NCBI GenBank assembly: GCA_003133205.1
Contig: PKWK01000405.1
Location: 51,348 to 79,152 of the forward strand
From: Granulicella sp.
GTDB taxonomy: Bacteria > Acidobacteriota > Terriglobia > Terriglobales > Acidobacteriaceae
Direction of reading: 5' to 3'
DNA length: 27,805 nucleotides
The translations under genes and the position numbers were made by a program. Shown piece after piece: positions 14,699 to 22,081 of this stretch (its first letter is position 1; every line of letters starts with the position of its first letter). The notes beneath the pieces were generated by a model, which saw nothing but the letters and a program-made list of their open reading frames with translations, was not told the DNA's origin and made no database searches.

Positions 14699-15432
14699 GG
14701 TATGGCCACATTAAGTCACTTAGACTGTCTGGAAGAATTAATGAAGCTTTGACAAGATGCGCCAAATTCCAAGCCTCCTTCCCCGATATTCCCCTGCCTT
14801 ATCTGATCCAAGGTGAAATTCTTCGAAGTGAGAATCGACTCGATGAGAGCCTCTCGGCGTACTCTGCTGCGCTGAAAAGGTTTACATCGCACCGTCCCGC
14901 ACAGAGAGGAAAGGCTTCCACTCTGATTTTGATGGATCGTGAGAGCGAGGCCGCCCAACTTCTGACAGACATAGAGCCAGAATCGGAAATCGACTGGGTT
15001 GCATATCACACCCTGTGCCTTTCGATACTGAAGTCTGGCCGAACTGACGAATCAATTGAGAGGCTAGAAAAAGGACTGTCGATGGTTCCTTGGCAGCGGG
15101 TGAAGAGAATGTTGTCCGATTCTTTGGGGTATGCCCTTACGAAACAGGGAAGACCTGTGGAAGCAATAAAACAGCTGGAAATTGGCCTTTCGGACAACGA
15201 TCAATCCCGAAGAACCGATGTTCTGTACTTATTGAGCGGCGCGTATGCCATGGCAGGAGACGCTGGACGCGCACAGAATCTGCTCGCAGTCACACCCACA
15301 AGTTTCCACTCAGCGGTGTCAATCGTTGATATCAGCGCCGCAAAAGCCCGACTTAAGAGCACCGGGACAAACAGCCAGCCTCTGCGTGAAAAAGCCGTTT
15401 ACCGATTCCTCTTAAGCGATCTTGCCGCCTAA
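14668..15432 (+). CDS. TPR-repeat protein, low GC, probably 5'-truncated
   Basis: The frame gives up to 254 residues made of paired helices typical of tetratricopeptide repeats: GRINEALTRCAKFQASFPD, NRLDESLSAYSAALKRF, GRTDESIERLEKGLSMVP, GRPVEAIKQLEIGLSD and AGDAGRAQNLL. Such proteins are protein-interaction scaffolds; no catalytic domain is seen. The only start is TTG at 14668 without a clear ribosome binding site, and the helical pattern (AEALKKF) already begins just upstream, up to a stop at 14641. A hand count over 14701-14940 gives 115 G+C in 240 bases (48%), well below neighbouring genes. It therefore looks like foreign DNA whose 5' end was lost at the junction with the outer-membrane gene. 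Function unknown. Confidence 0.6.
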   Translation: MKKFDHEPGTWYGHIKSLRLSGRINEALTRCAKFQASFPDIPLPYLIQGEILRSENRLDESLSAYSAALKRFTSHRPAQRGKASTLILMDRESEAAQLLTDIEPESEIDWVAYHTLCLSILKSGRTDESIERLEKGLSMVPWQRVKRMLSDSLGYALTKQGRPVEAIKQLEIGLSDNDQSRRTDVLYLLSGAYAMAGDAGRAQNLLAVTPTSFHSAVSIVDISAAKARLKSTGTNSQPLREKAVYRFLLSDLAA

Positions 15433-15434
15433 AG

Positions 15435-15462
15435 ATGGATGGCAGGTCGGCCATTCATCCAT
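15435..15462 (+). terminator. Possible weak hairpin after the TPR gene
   Basis: ATGGATG (15435-15441) and CATCCAT (15456-15462) form a 7-bp stem three bases after the TPR stop, followed by TTTCGGG rather than a proper T-run. Weak candidate only. Confidence 0.3.
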
Positions 15463-15504
15463 TTCGGGCTACCAGCGGGCGGCCGCATCTGACAACCACC
15501 TCAA

Positions 15505-15540
15505 AATTGGGTGCCCCATATCTCGATTCTGAGATGTGGG
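15505..15540. repeat. Dispersed repeat AATTGGGTGCCCCAT with hairpin
   Basis: AATTGGGTGCCCCAT (15505-15519) is an exact copy of 14004-14018. It runs into a hairpin CCCATATCTC-GATTCT-GAGATGTGGG with one mismatch, the same layout as in the mnmE copy (12-bp arms at 10847 and 10866). Confidence 0.65.
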
Positions 15541-15579
15541 CATCGCGCGTACGCGCTCGCCGCTCCCGCCGGCGCTAGA

Positions 15580-15837
15580 ATGCCCCTCATGAAGAAGGTT
15601 CGAGAACTCGATCCGCTCGCCCCGCGCCCCAACCTCGACCTCAGCAAAGCGGTGCGCGGCAAATACTACGACCGTATGCAGGCCGGCACCAACATCGTCC
15701 TCATCGCGCCCGACCTGCTCGACACCTTCCCCGACTCCGAGTCCGTCAACGAAGTCCTGCGCGGCCTCGAGAAGATCGCCACCCGCTCCGCCCGTCCCGC
15801 CGCGCGACCCCGCAAAACCGCCTCCGCCGTCCGATAG
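15580..15837 (+). CDS. Small antitoxin-like protein, 85 residues, orphan
   Basis: From ATG 15580 (or ATG 15589, giving MKKVRELDPLAPRPNLDLSK) the product contains LDLSKAVRGKYYDRMQAGTN, IVLIAPDLLDTFPDSESVNE and VLRGLEKIATRSAR, then a basic tail. This layout (a DFSKAVRGKY-like start followed by a VVLxPDxxxxFPxSExVNxAL segment) matches a widespread family of small proteins often annotated as antitoxins next to PIN or RelE-like toxins. No toxin gene follows here; the next 470 bases are non-coding. It may act alone or be the remainder of a lost module. The family assignment is from memory of the motif pattern. Confidence 0.6.
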   Translation: MPLMKKVRELDPLAPRPNLDLSKAVRGKYYDRMQAGTNIVLIAPDLLDTFPDSESVNEVLRGLEKIATRSARPAARPRKTASAVR

Positions 15838-15882
15838 ACCGTGACGCCCACAACCCCGCCCATCTCCGCCAAAGTCCGGAAG

Positions 15883-15902
15883 GGCACGCGTTCACGCGTG
15901 CC
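15883..15902. repeat. 8-bp perfect hairpin downstream of the antitoxin-like gene
   Basis: GGCACGCG (15883-15890), loop TTCA, CGCGTGCC (15895-15902). It follows the small gene by 45 bases and could serve as its transcription end, although no T-run follows. Confidence 0.4.
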
Positions 15903-16102
15903 AATAACGACCGCGCCGAAGGCGCTTCCGCTCTGCCGAAGGCCGGAGTGGAGACGCAGCCGGAACGACCCAAATGTCGCCTGCCCGACCCCCAACCGCC
16001 TCGAATTGTTGTCAAGCCCCCACGCTCACAAAATGTACCGCAACTAACTCAAACCAAACCACTAACCAACCACAAATACTTGCCGATTAGTTACCCTCAA
16101 CC

Positions 16103-16111
16103 TGCTATAAT
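16103..16111 (+). promoter_or_regulatory. Extended -10 promoter
   Basis: TGCTATAAT is a perfect extended -10 element (TGnTATAAT) in an AT-rich island. There is no good -35 at standard spacing, as is usual for extended -10 promoters. Transcription would start near 16118. Confidence 0.5.
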
Positions 16112-16117
16112 TAAGGT

Positions 16118-16178
16118 AGTTAGTAAAGATCAAAAGGCTGCAAGGCGAGCGCCCACGCGCAAACCCCGCAGCCTTTTC
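16118..16178 (+). ncRNA. Candidate small RNA of about 60 nt
   Basis: The extended -10 promoter at 16103-16111 would start a transcript near 16118. A 10-bp perfect stem (AAAAGGCTGC at 16132-16141 with GCAGCCTTTT at 16168-16177) then ends in TTTT, like an intrinsic terminator with a long loop. No open frame is evident between the two. The result would be a transcript of about 60 nt dominated by one hairpin. It matches no RNA family that I recognise. Confidence 0.35.
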
Positions 16179-16239
16179 GCATTTAACCCGGATCTACCTG
16201 GAACCTGGTCCTTGGAAATCTCGCAAAGTATATATCAAT

Positions 16240-16294
16240 CGGTATATACCAAACTGTAACCTATTTATTATGAATGAATCATTGGTATATACCG
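16240..16294. repeat. Inverted pair of a GGTATATACC palindrome
   Basis: CGGTATATACCAA (16240-16252) and its exact reverse complement TTGGTATATACCG (16282-16294) are separated by 29 bases. Each arm contains the self-palindrome GGTATATACC, so the site can be read either as two operators 42-43 bases apart or as one hairpin. It lies downstream of hemB, just beyond its 3' end. Confidence 0.6.
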
Positions 16295-16309
16295 GGGGAG
16301 GGGGGCACC

Positions 16310-17299
16310 CTACCCCAGCACGCGGCCGGCTTCCTTCGCGAAGTAGGTCACGATGAAGTCTGCGCCGGCGCGGCGGATCGAGAGCAGCGACTCCATCATC
16401 GCGCGCTCCGGTTCCAGCCAGCCGCGCTGGAACGCAGCGTGCAGCATCGAGTACTCGCCCGAGACCTGGTACGCGCCCAGCGGAACGTCGTAGCGCTCCC
16501 GCGCCGCGCGAATCACGTCGAGATACGGCATCGCCGGCTTCATCAGCACCATGTCCGCGCCCTCGGCGATGTCCTGGTCGATCTCGCGCATGGCTTCACG
16601 GATGTTAGCCCCGTCCATCTGGTAGCTCCTCCGGTCGCCGAACTGTGGCGCCGAATCCGCCGCCTCGCGAAACGGCCCGTAGAACGCGCTGGCGAACTTC
16701 GACGCGTAGCTCATGATCGGCGTGTTCTCGCACCCTGCCGCGTCCATCGCGCCGCGCATCGCCTCCACGCGGCCGTCCATCATGTCGCTCGGCGCGACGA
16801 TGTCCGCGCCCGCCTGCGCGAGCGACACCGCAGTCTTCGCCAGCAGCACCAGGCTCGCATCATTCTGGACCTCGTAGTGGTCGCCCTCGCGAGCGACAAT
16901 ACCGCAGTGTCCGTGCGACGTGTACTCGCACAGGCAAACGTCGGCGATCACCACCAGCGAATCCAGCGCGCGCTCCCGCTTCAGCGCCCGCAAACCCTGC
17001 TGCACGATTCCGTCCGCCGCCCACGCGCCGGTCGCCTGCTCATCCTTCTTGTCCGGCAGCCCGAACAGCAGCAGCCCGCCGAGCCCGAGCGCCGCGCACG
17101 CCGCAGCCTCCTTCACGGCCTCATCTATAGATAGGTTGAAGACGCCGGACATGGAGCTGACTTCCTTGCGAACGCCCTCGCCGGGGCACAGGAACAGCGG
17201 ATAGATGAGCGCGCCGGGATGCAGATGCGTCTCGCGCACCAGCGACCGCATGGCCTCGGTGCGACGCAGCCGCCGCAGTCGTGTAGCTGGAAAATTCAT
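16310..17299 (-). CDS. hemB: Porphobilinogen synthase (delta-aminolevulinic acid dehydratase)
   Basis: This encodes a 329-residue enzyme that condenses two 5-aminolevulinate molecules to porphobilinogen in haem and tetrapyrrole synthesis. The cysteine-rich metal site [17 protein letters not shown] marks the zinc-dependent type. The two active-site lysines are seen in [17 protein letters not shown] and [11 protein letters not shown], the latter forming the Schiff base. The C-terminus contains [19 protein letters not shown]. Length is normal for the family. The start at 17299 gives [20 protein letters not shown], the usual beginning. It lies 45 bases after a small membrane protein gene on the same strand and may share its transcript. 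Confidence 0.97.
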   Translation of the reverse strand: MNFPATRLRRLRRTEAMRSLVRETHLHPGALIYPLFLCPGEGVRKEVSSMSGVFNLSIDEAVKEAAACAALGLGGLLLFGLPDKKDEQATGAWAADGIVQQGLRALKRERALDSLVVIADVCLCEYTSHGHCGIVAREGDHYEVQNDASLVLLAKTAVSLAQAGADIVAPSDMMDGRVEAMRGAMDAAGCENTPIMSYASKFASAFYGPFREAADSAPQFGDRRSYQMDGANIREAMREIDQDIAEGADMVLMKPAMPYLDVIRAARERYDVPLGAYQVSGEYSMLHAAFQRGWLEPERAMMESLLSIRRAGADFIVTYFAKEAGRVLG

Positions 17300-17344
17300 G
17301 CGTCTAGTCTACGTCGGGCGAGCCGTCGAGCGCATACAAACGCC

Positions 17345-17869
17345 TCAACTACGGTCCGCGATGGCGTCATATTCCGCGCCCGAAGTCGCCGGAGCCAGCA
17401 CCCACAGCGTATAGATTCCCAGCGCCGTGCCGAACGGAATCTTGATGAGTTGCAGAATCGCCACGACGATCGCCAGCGTCCTGCCCCAGGGTTTGCGGGT
17501 CATCAGCGAGAAGCCGACGAGGAACGATAGCGTAGCGAAGACCAGCGTGACCACTGCGACAAACGCCGCCAGGCCGCCCATCCAGGGAACGTGGGGCAAC
17601 ATCGGAAAGTCGCCGTGCGCGCCCCAATCGCCGAAGAAACCAGGCCTCGACATTCCCAGCAGAAACAGCGCCGCGAATATCCCCGCCACTGCCCGATATA
17701 CGCCGTACACGCACCACAGAATGCCCAGTGTCTGCACGTGCTGCTGCACTCTCGGGATGTACATCATCGGCGGCGGAACGCTCGACACCGGAGGAGCGGC
17801 CTGAACCTGCGCTCCACAGCGCGAACAGAACGCGCCTTCCACTTGATTGCCACATGACTGACAGACCAT
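17345..17869 (-). CDS. Zinc-ribbon membrane protein of unknown function
   Basis: This encodes a 174-residue protein. The N-terminus has a zinc ribbon with two CxxC knuckles (MVCQSCGNQVEGAFCSRCGA), then a Pro-rich linker and four hydrophobic segments (about 45-70, 88-115, 118-125 joined to a basic loop, and 130-160). The start ATG at 17869 is preceded by GGGAGG at 8 bases; an open frame upstream to 17920 is not supported. Such zinc-ribbon plus membrane proteins are common and poorly characterised. Its place directly upstream of hemB on the same strand suggests co-transcription but not a role in haem synthesis. Confidence 0.8.
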   Translation of the reverse strand: MVCQSCGNQVEGAFCSRCGAQVQAAPPVSSVPPPMMYIPRVQQHVQTLGILWCVYGVYRAVAGIFAALFLLGMSRPGFFGDWGAHGDFPMLPHVPWMGGLAAFVAVVTLVFATLSFLVGFSLMTRKPWGRTLAIVVAILQLIKIPFGTALGIYTLWVLAPATSGAEYDAIADRS

Positions 17870-17945
17870 CGCTAACCTCCCCAACTCCCGGGCCCAGGAA
17901 CTGATACGCGACGCGCGCACGATCGGTTCCGGAGACGCGACGATT

Positions 17946-18352
17946 CTACGGCTTAAGCGGCGGCGCCTTCATGAGTTCCACCAACATTTTGTCGAAACGG
18001 GCGCTGTCCAGATCCACCTGCACATGCACCGGCTGCAGCGCGTACTTTGGCCGGTTCGCCGCCGTCCAGCTCAGCGTGTCGCCGTAGTTCGGCCCGCGCG
18101 CCGTGTCGACGTCGACGTACAGAATCTGCTGCTTGGTGATGATGCCCGGATCGAGCAGCGCCGCTGCAGCCAGTTCATCCCAAAGGTAGTAGTACTCGCG
18201 CGTGTACTTCGCCACATACTGCGCGGCGCCGATCCGGCCGGCCCCGACCCATCCTGATCGATGAGCACGAGCCTTGGAGGTGCCGGCTGCGCGAATGCGC
18301 CGGAAGACAGCGCGGCCAGCATGAAAAGAAGAGCGATGCGGATGGGCGCCAT
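17946..18352 (-). pseudogene. Nucleoside hydrolase gene with large internal deletion and frameshift
   Basis: One frame from ATG 18352 gives a signal peptide (ALLFMLAALSSGAFAQPAPP) and the family's opening strand RLVLIDQDGSGPAGS. A second frame, from about 18245 to the stop at 17946, gives the C-terminal part: QYVAKYTREYYYLWDELAAA, ALLDPGIITKQQILYVDVDT, GPNYGDTLSW and VHVQVDLDSARF. Both halves match secreted inosine-uridine type nucleoside hydrolases, normally well over 300 residues, but here only about 135 codons remain. The middle is missing and the frames no longer agree; the change occurs around 18226-18245. The gene is thus a relic that could not make an active enzyme. Confidence 0.72.
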
Positions 18353-18399
18353 GGGTCGAGAGTAGCACGCAGTAGCGCCGAGGGGGTTGATAATAAGGT

Positions 18400-20892
18400 G
18401 TGCCGCTACTGCCTCAAATCCCCTCGCCTCTGCTCGAATCGAGCGCCGCCGCGCTGGAGTGGCCTCGCCTGCGCGAGCACATCGCCGGCTACGCTGCCTC
18501 GCCGCTCGGACGCGCCTGGGTACTCGCGCTCGAACCCTGCGCGGACGCCGCGTGGATCGACGCCCAGCAGCGGCGCACCGCGGAAATCCGCGATCTGCTG
18601 ACTGGCGGCGGCGCGTTCGACTTCCACGGACTCTTCGACCCGACGGATCTGCTCGATCAGTCGCGCCTCGAAGGCGCCGCGCTCGAAGGCACGCAGATCA
18701 ATGCGCTGCTCACGGTCATCGAGCGGGTTGCGGCGTGGCGCGCGCTGCTGCTCTCGCCTGCCGGCCGCGGGCGCAGTTGGCCAGGAATCGCCGGGCTGTC
18801 CACGGCGCTGCTCGAGCACGACTTCGCGCCGCTGCTGAACACGCTGCGCGGCAAGATCGAGCCCGACGGCTCGCTCTCTGACGACGCCTCGCACGAACTT
18901 CGCCGCATCCGGCGAGCGATGGAACGCCAGCATCGCGCCATTGAGGAGAGCCTGCGCAAGTCGCTCCGGGCACTTTCGGCGGAAGGTTCGACGCAGGAAG
19001 AACTGATCACCGTGCGCGGCGAGCGCTTCGTCATCCCGGTCAAGGCTGAGTTTCGCCGCAAGGTTCCCGGCGTGATTCACGGATCGTCTTCCTCAGGGCA
19101 GACGGTGTTTATCGAGCCGCTCGAGACCATCGAGCAGAACAACGAGCTGCAGCGCCTGCTCGACGAAGAGCAGCGCGAGATTCACCGCATTCTCGTCGCC
19201 ATGACCCACGCCATCGGCGCGCAGGCCGACGCGATTCTGCTGGGGACTTCGATCCTCGCGGAGATCGAATCGCACTTCGCTCGGGCGCGGTTCGCCAATG
19301 AGCTAGGGTGCGTCCGGCCAGGATTGAGCGAGTCAGCGAGTCAGCAGGTCGGCGGGACATTGGGAGGATTAAGCCTGATGGCAGCGCGGCATCCGCTGCT
19401 CGAACTCCGGCTGCGACGCTCCGGCTCGTCTGCAGTTCCGCTGACGCTTGCGCTCGAGTCCGATGCGCGCGAGTTGATCATCAGCGGCCCCAACACGGGC
19501 GGCAAGACGGTCGCGCTCAAGACCACCGGCCTGCTCGCGCTGATGGCGCAGGCTGGTCTGCCCGTACCCGCGGAGGCGGCGACGCTGCCGCTGTTTCATG
19601 CGATCTACGCGGACATCGGCGACGCGCAGTCGATTGAAACGAATCTCTCCAGCTTCTCCGCGCACATCGTCAACGTGGACCGCATCGCGCGCGAGGCGAA
19701 TGAGGATTCGCTGGTGCTGCTCGACGAACTCGGCTCGGCCACCGATCCTGAAGAAGGTGCGGCGCTCGCTGTGGCCATCGCCGCCCATTTTCTCGCGCGG
19801 CGCGCATGGACCTGCATCAGCACGCACCTCACGTCGCTGAAGGTCTACGCGGCGAATCGTGCCGGCGTGCTGAATGCCGCGGTCGGCTTCGATCAGGCGA
19901 CGCTTTCGCCGACGTACCAACTTCGCCTCGGCGTTCCGGGAGCTTCGGCGGGACTGAACATCGCGGAGCGCCTCGGACTCTCGGCGGAGATTGTTGCGGC
20001 GGCGCGCGCGCAACTTACGACGCAGGCGGCCGATATCGGCGCGCTGCTCGATCAACTCCACGCGCAGCTCACGCAGGCGGCGGACGAGCGCGCGGCGATG
20101 CAGATTCGCGAGAAGGAGCTTGCGCGGGCACGCATGCAGCTTGAACTCGAAGGCCGCGCCGAGCAGAAGGCTCGCACGAAGGAGCTGGAGGCCAAGCTCA
20201 ACTCGCTGATTGGGGATTTCGAATATCAACTCCGCGAGACGGTCAAAGCGATCGACGACAAGACGGTGGCGCAGAAGATCGCGAGGGATTCGTCGGCACG
20301 CATTGCGCGCCTGAAGCGCGAGTTCTCCGAGCAGTTCAATTCCACCGTCGTCGCGCACACTACTGGCGCGGACAAGAACGATCCTGCCGCGCAGCCGCAT
20401 TTGCCGGAAGGCATCAAGGTCGGCGACCTCGTCAAGCTGAAGAGTCTGCGCCGCGACGCGCGCGTCGAGCGTGTGATTGACGGCAAGAACTTCGAAGTGT
20501 CGGTGGGAACGATGAAGATGCGCGTCGCGCAGAGCGACATCGCGGAGGTCACGCCGGTGGTCGCCGTCACGCCGGGCCAGTCCAACATTGAGGCCGCGCG
20601 CCGACGCGGAGGCATCACCATCCAAACCAGCTCGGACAGCGACTCGGTTCCGATGGAGATCAATGTCATCGGCCGCACCGCCGACGAGGCCCACGACGAG
20701 GTCGCGCGCTTCCTCGATCGCGCGTTTATGGCCGGGCTGCCGCACATCCGCATCGTCCACGGAACCGGCATGGGCGTGCTGCGCCGCACGCTGCGCGAGT
20801 TCCTGCGCAATCATCCGCAGGTCGTCAACGTCACCGAACCGCCGCACAACCAAGGCGGCCAGGGCGCGACCGAAGTCGAACTGCGGCAGTGA
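18400..20892 (+). CDS. mutS2: MutS2 (ATPase/Smr endonuclease)
   Basis: This encodes an 830-residue protein. It lacks the mismatch-recognition domain of MutS1 and has the MutS2 layout: core/clamp domains (about 1-330, including ITVRGERFVIPVKAEFRRKV and GVIHGSSSSGQTVFIEPLE), the ATPase domain with Walker A GPNTGGKT near residue 365 and Walker B LVLLDELGSATDPEEG near 443, a long coiled coil (about 530-640), and a C-terminal Smr domain (about 750-825, ADEAHDEVARFLDRAF, HGTGMGVLRRTLREFL). MutS2 is known to limit homologous recombination and, in some bacteria, to act on collided ribosomes. GTG at 18400 is taken as start, with GAGGGGG 13 bases upstream; spacing is long, so the start is less sure than the identity. 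It diverges from the nucleoside hydrolase relic. Confidence 0.96.
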   Translation: MPLLPQIPSPLLESSAAALEWPRLREHIAGYAASPLGRAWVLALEPCADAAWIDAQQRRTAEIRDLLTGGGAFDFHGLFDPTDLLDQSRLEGAALEGTQINALLTVIERVAAWRALLLSPAGRGRSWPGIAGLSTALLEHDFAPLLNTLRGKIEPDGSLSDDASHELRRIRRAMERQHRAIEESLRKSLRALSAEGSTQEELITVRGERFVIPVKAEFRRKVPGVIHGSSSSGQTVFIEPLETIEQNNELQRLLDEEQREIHRILVAMTHAIGAQADAILLGTSILAEIESHFARARFANELGCVRPGLSESASQQVGGTLGGLSLMAARHPLLELRLRRSGSSAVPLTLALESDARELIISGPNTGGKTVALKTTGLLALMAQAGLPVPAEAATLPLFHAIYADIGDAQSIETNLSSFSAHIVNVDRIAREANEDSLVLLDELGSATDPEEGAALAVAIAAHFLARRAWTCISTHLTSLKVYAANRAGVLNAAVGFDQATLSPTYQLRLGVPGASAGLNIAERLGLSAEIVAAARAQLTTQAADIGALLDQLHAQLTQAADERAAMQIREKELARARMQLELEGRAEQKARTKELEAKLNSLIGDFEYQLRETVKAIDDKTVAQKIARDSSARIARLKREFSEQFNSTVVAHTTGADKNDPAAQPHLPEGIKVGDLVKLKSLRRDARVERVIDGKNFEVSVGTMKMRVAQSDIAEVTPVVAVTPGQSNIEAARRRGGITIQTSSDSDSVPMEINVIGRTADEAHDEVARFLDRAFMAGLPHIRIVHGTGMGVLRRTLREFLRNHPQVVNVTEPPHNQGGQGATEVELRQ

Positions 20893-20907
20893 ATATGCGA
20901 CTGGAAG

Positions 20908-20933
20908 TCCGGCACAGGTTTCCCCGTGCCGGA
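20908..20933. terminator. Hairpin between convergent mutS2 and Q-rich gene
   Basis: TCCGGCAC (20908-20915) and GTGCCGGA (20926-20933) form an 8-bp perfect stem with a 10-base loop, 15 bases after the mutS2 stop and 17 before the 3' end of the opposing gene. No T-run on either side, so a shared terminator is only plausible. Confidence 0.45.
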
Positions 20934-20949
20934 TCGCCTGCCCAATCGC

Positions 20950-21843
20950 TTACATGGAGATGCTGATCGCTATGCCGGGACGACCGGGATACCTGCGGTT
21001 GAACAGGTAGTAGCCATCGCCGTAGTAGTCGACATAGACATCGTCCGTCTCATACCAGTTGGGTCCCCAATACTCGGGATATGGATCCATGAAGGAGAAC
21101 CAATAGCCGCCGTACTGGAAGCGCGGATAGCCACCGACCACCATGAACGGGAGGCTGTAGATGTTAAAGAAGTGATTCGACCCGTAGTAGCTATGGAAAT
21201 AGGTGTCGGGAATGCGGTAGCCGTTGTACCCGCCGCGTTGTTGCCAGGTACGCCGTTGGGAGTCCCAGTTGGTTGCGCGGTGCTGCTGCCAGACATTGCG
21301 CTGCTGGCCTTGCTGGACCTGCTGCTGCTGCGGTGAGCGCTGTTGCTGACGAGCGACTTGCTGCTGCGGCTGCCTGTTCTGGTTCTGTGGCTGGGCTTGC
21401 CTGTTCTGGTTCTGTGGCTGGGCTTGCCTGGTTTGCTGCTGCGGTTGAGCTTGCCGGGCTTGCTGCTGTGGCTGGGCTTGCCTGGTTTGCTGCTGTGGCT
21501 GGGCTTGCCGGGTTTGCTGCTGTGGCTGGGCTTGCCGGGCCTGTTGCTGCGGCTGAGCCGCCTGCCTGGTTTGCTGCTGTGGCTGGGCTTGCCGGGCCTG
21601 CTGTTGCGGCTGAGCTTGCCGTGCCTGCTGCTGCGGCTGGGCCTGCTTGGCCTGCTGCTGCGGTTGGGCTTGCTTGGTTTGCTGCTGCGGCTGAGCTTGC
21701 TTGGCCTGTTGCTGAGGCTGAGCTTGCTGCTGTGGCTGGCCTCGCTGCTCCTGCTTATCATGGCCCGGTTGCGCATAGGCCAACGTGGTAGCTCCCAAGA
21801 GCGCAAACACCAGAAATGCGGTGCTAACTTCAACGTGCTTCAT
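20950..21843 (-). CDS. Secreted Q-rich tandem-repeat protein with aromatic C-terminal domain
   Basis: This encodes a 297-residue exported protein. A signal peptide (cleavage near AYAQ, residue 24) is followed by thirteen 9-residue repeats of the form AQPQQQ(A/T)(K/R)Q at residues 41-158, with one extra alanine before the seventh and QNQN variants in the last two. A QR-rich stretch follows, then a domain of about 90 residues rich in Tyr, Phe and Trp (YRIPDTYFHSYYGS, FMVVGGYPRFQYGGYWFSF, YVDYYGDGYYLFNRRYPG). Similar C-terminal domains occur in many acidobacterial hypothetical proteins. The repeat part is probably disordered and hydrophilic. GAGGTAAG before ATG 21843 supports the start. Function is unknown; a periplasmic or surface polymer-interacting role is only a guess. 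Confidence 0.85.
   Translation of the reverse strand: MKHVEVSTAFLVFALLGATTLAYAQPGHDKQEQRGQPQQQAQPQQQAKQAQPQQQTKQAQPQQQAKQAQPQQQARQAQPQQQARQAQPQQQTRQAAQPQQQARQAQPQQQTRQAQPQQQTRQAQPQQQARQAQPQQQTRQAQPQNQNRQAQPQNQNRQPQQQVARQQQRSPQQQQVQQGQQRNVWQQHRATNWDSQRRTWQQRGGYNGYRIPDTYFHSYYGSNHFFNIYSLPFMVVGGYPRFQYGGYWFSFMDPYPEYWGPNWYETDDVYVDYYGDGYYLFNRRYPGRPGIAISISM
21370..21723. repeat. Coding 27-bp tandem repeat array (13 copies)
   Basis: Thirteen 27-bp units lie inside the Q-rich gene, interrupted once by an extra 3 bases. Units are highly alike in DNA (for example GGTTTGCTGCTGTGGCTGGG recurs), which indicates recent expansion or homogenisation. Both strands remain open in other frames across the array only because of its composition. 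Confidence 0.9.
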
Positions 21844-22081
21844 GGTCTTACCTCACACATATCTCAACTTGTAGGATGCGTATTGAGTGGCAGGGGGCGA
21901 TAAATCATTCCTCGGGAAGCCGATTATCGGCACCCGGAACGCGCTGTGATTAGCGTCACTGAACGCCGAATAGCCGGCACGGCGAGGGCACGCTTGAAGT
22001 TGAGTTGAGGTTGTGAATAAGGGACTTGCCAGGTTCGGGGTCCAAGGTTCGGCACTTAGACTGAGGAATGAGGGCAACCAC
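21844..22081. other. Divergent intergenic region between the Q-rich and rhomboid genes
   Basis: About 238 bases hold the promoters of two divergent genes. I see no clear -35/-10 pair that I would defend, no terminator and no additional gene. Confidence 0.3.

Noticed and set aside
19369..20853. 494-residue open frame on the - strand opposite mutS2
   Set aside because: Shadow of mutS2 with composition unlike a real protein and no ribosome binding site.
21370..21723. CRISPR-like array
   Set aside because: The units are contiguous 27-bp coding repeats with no unique spacers.
21343..21903. Leucine-rich hydrophobic repeat frame on the + strand
   Set aside because: It is the reverse complement of the 27-bp Q-rich repeats; the real frame on the - strand has a signal peptide, ribosome binding site and a recognisable C-terminal domain.
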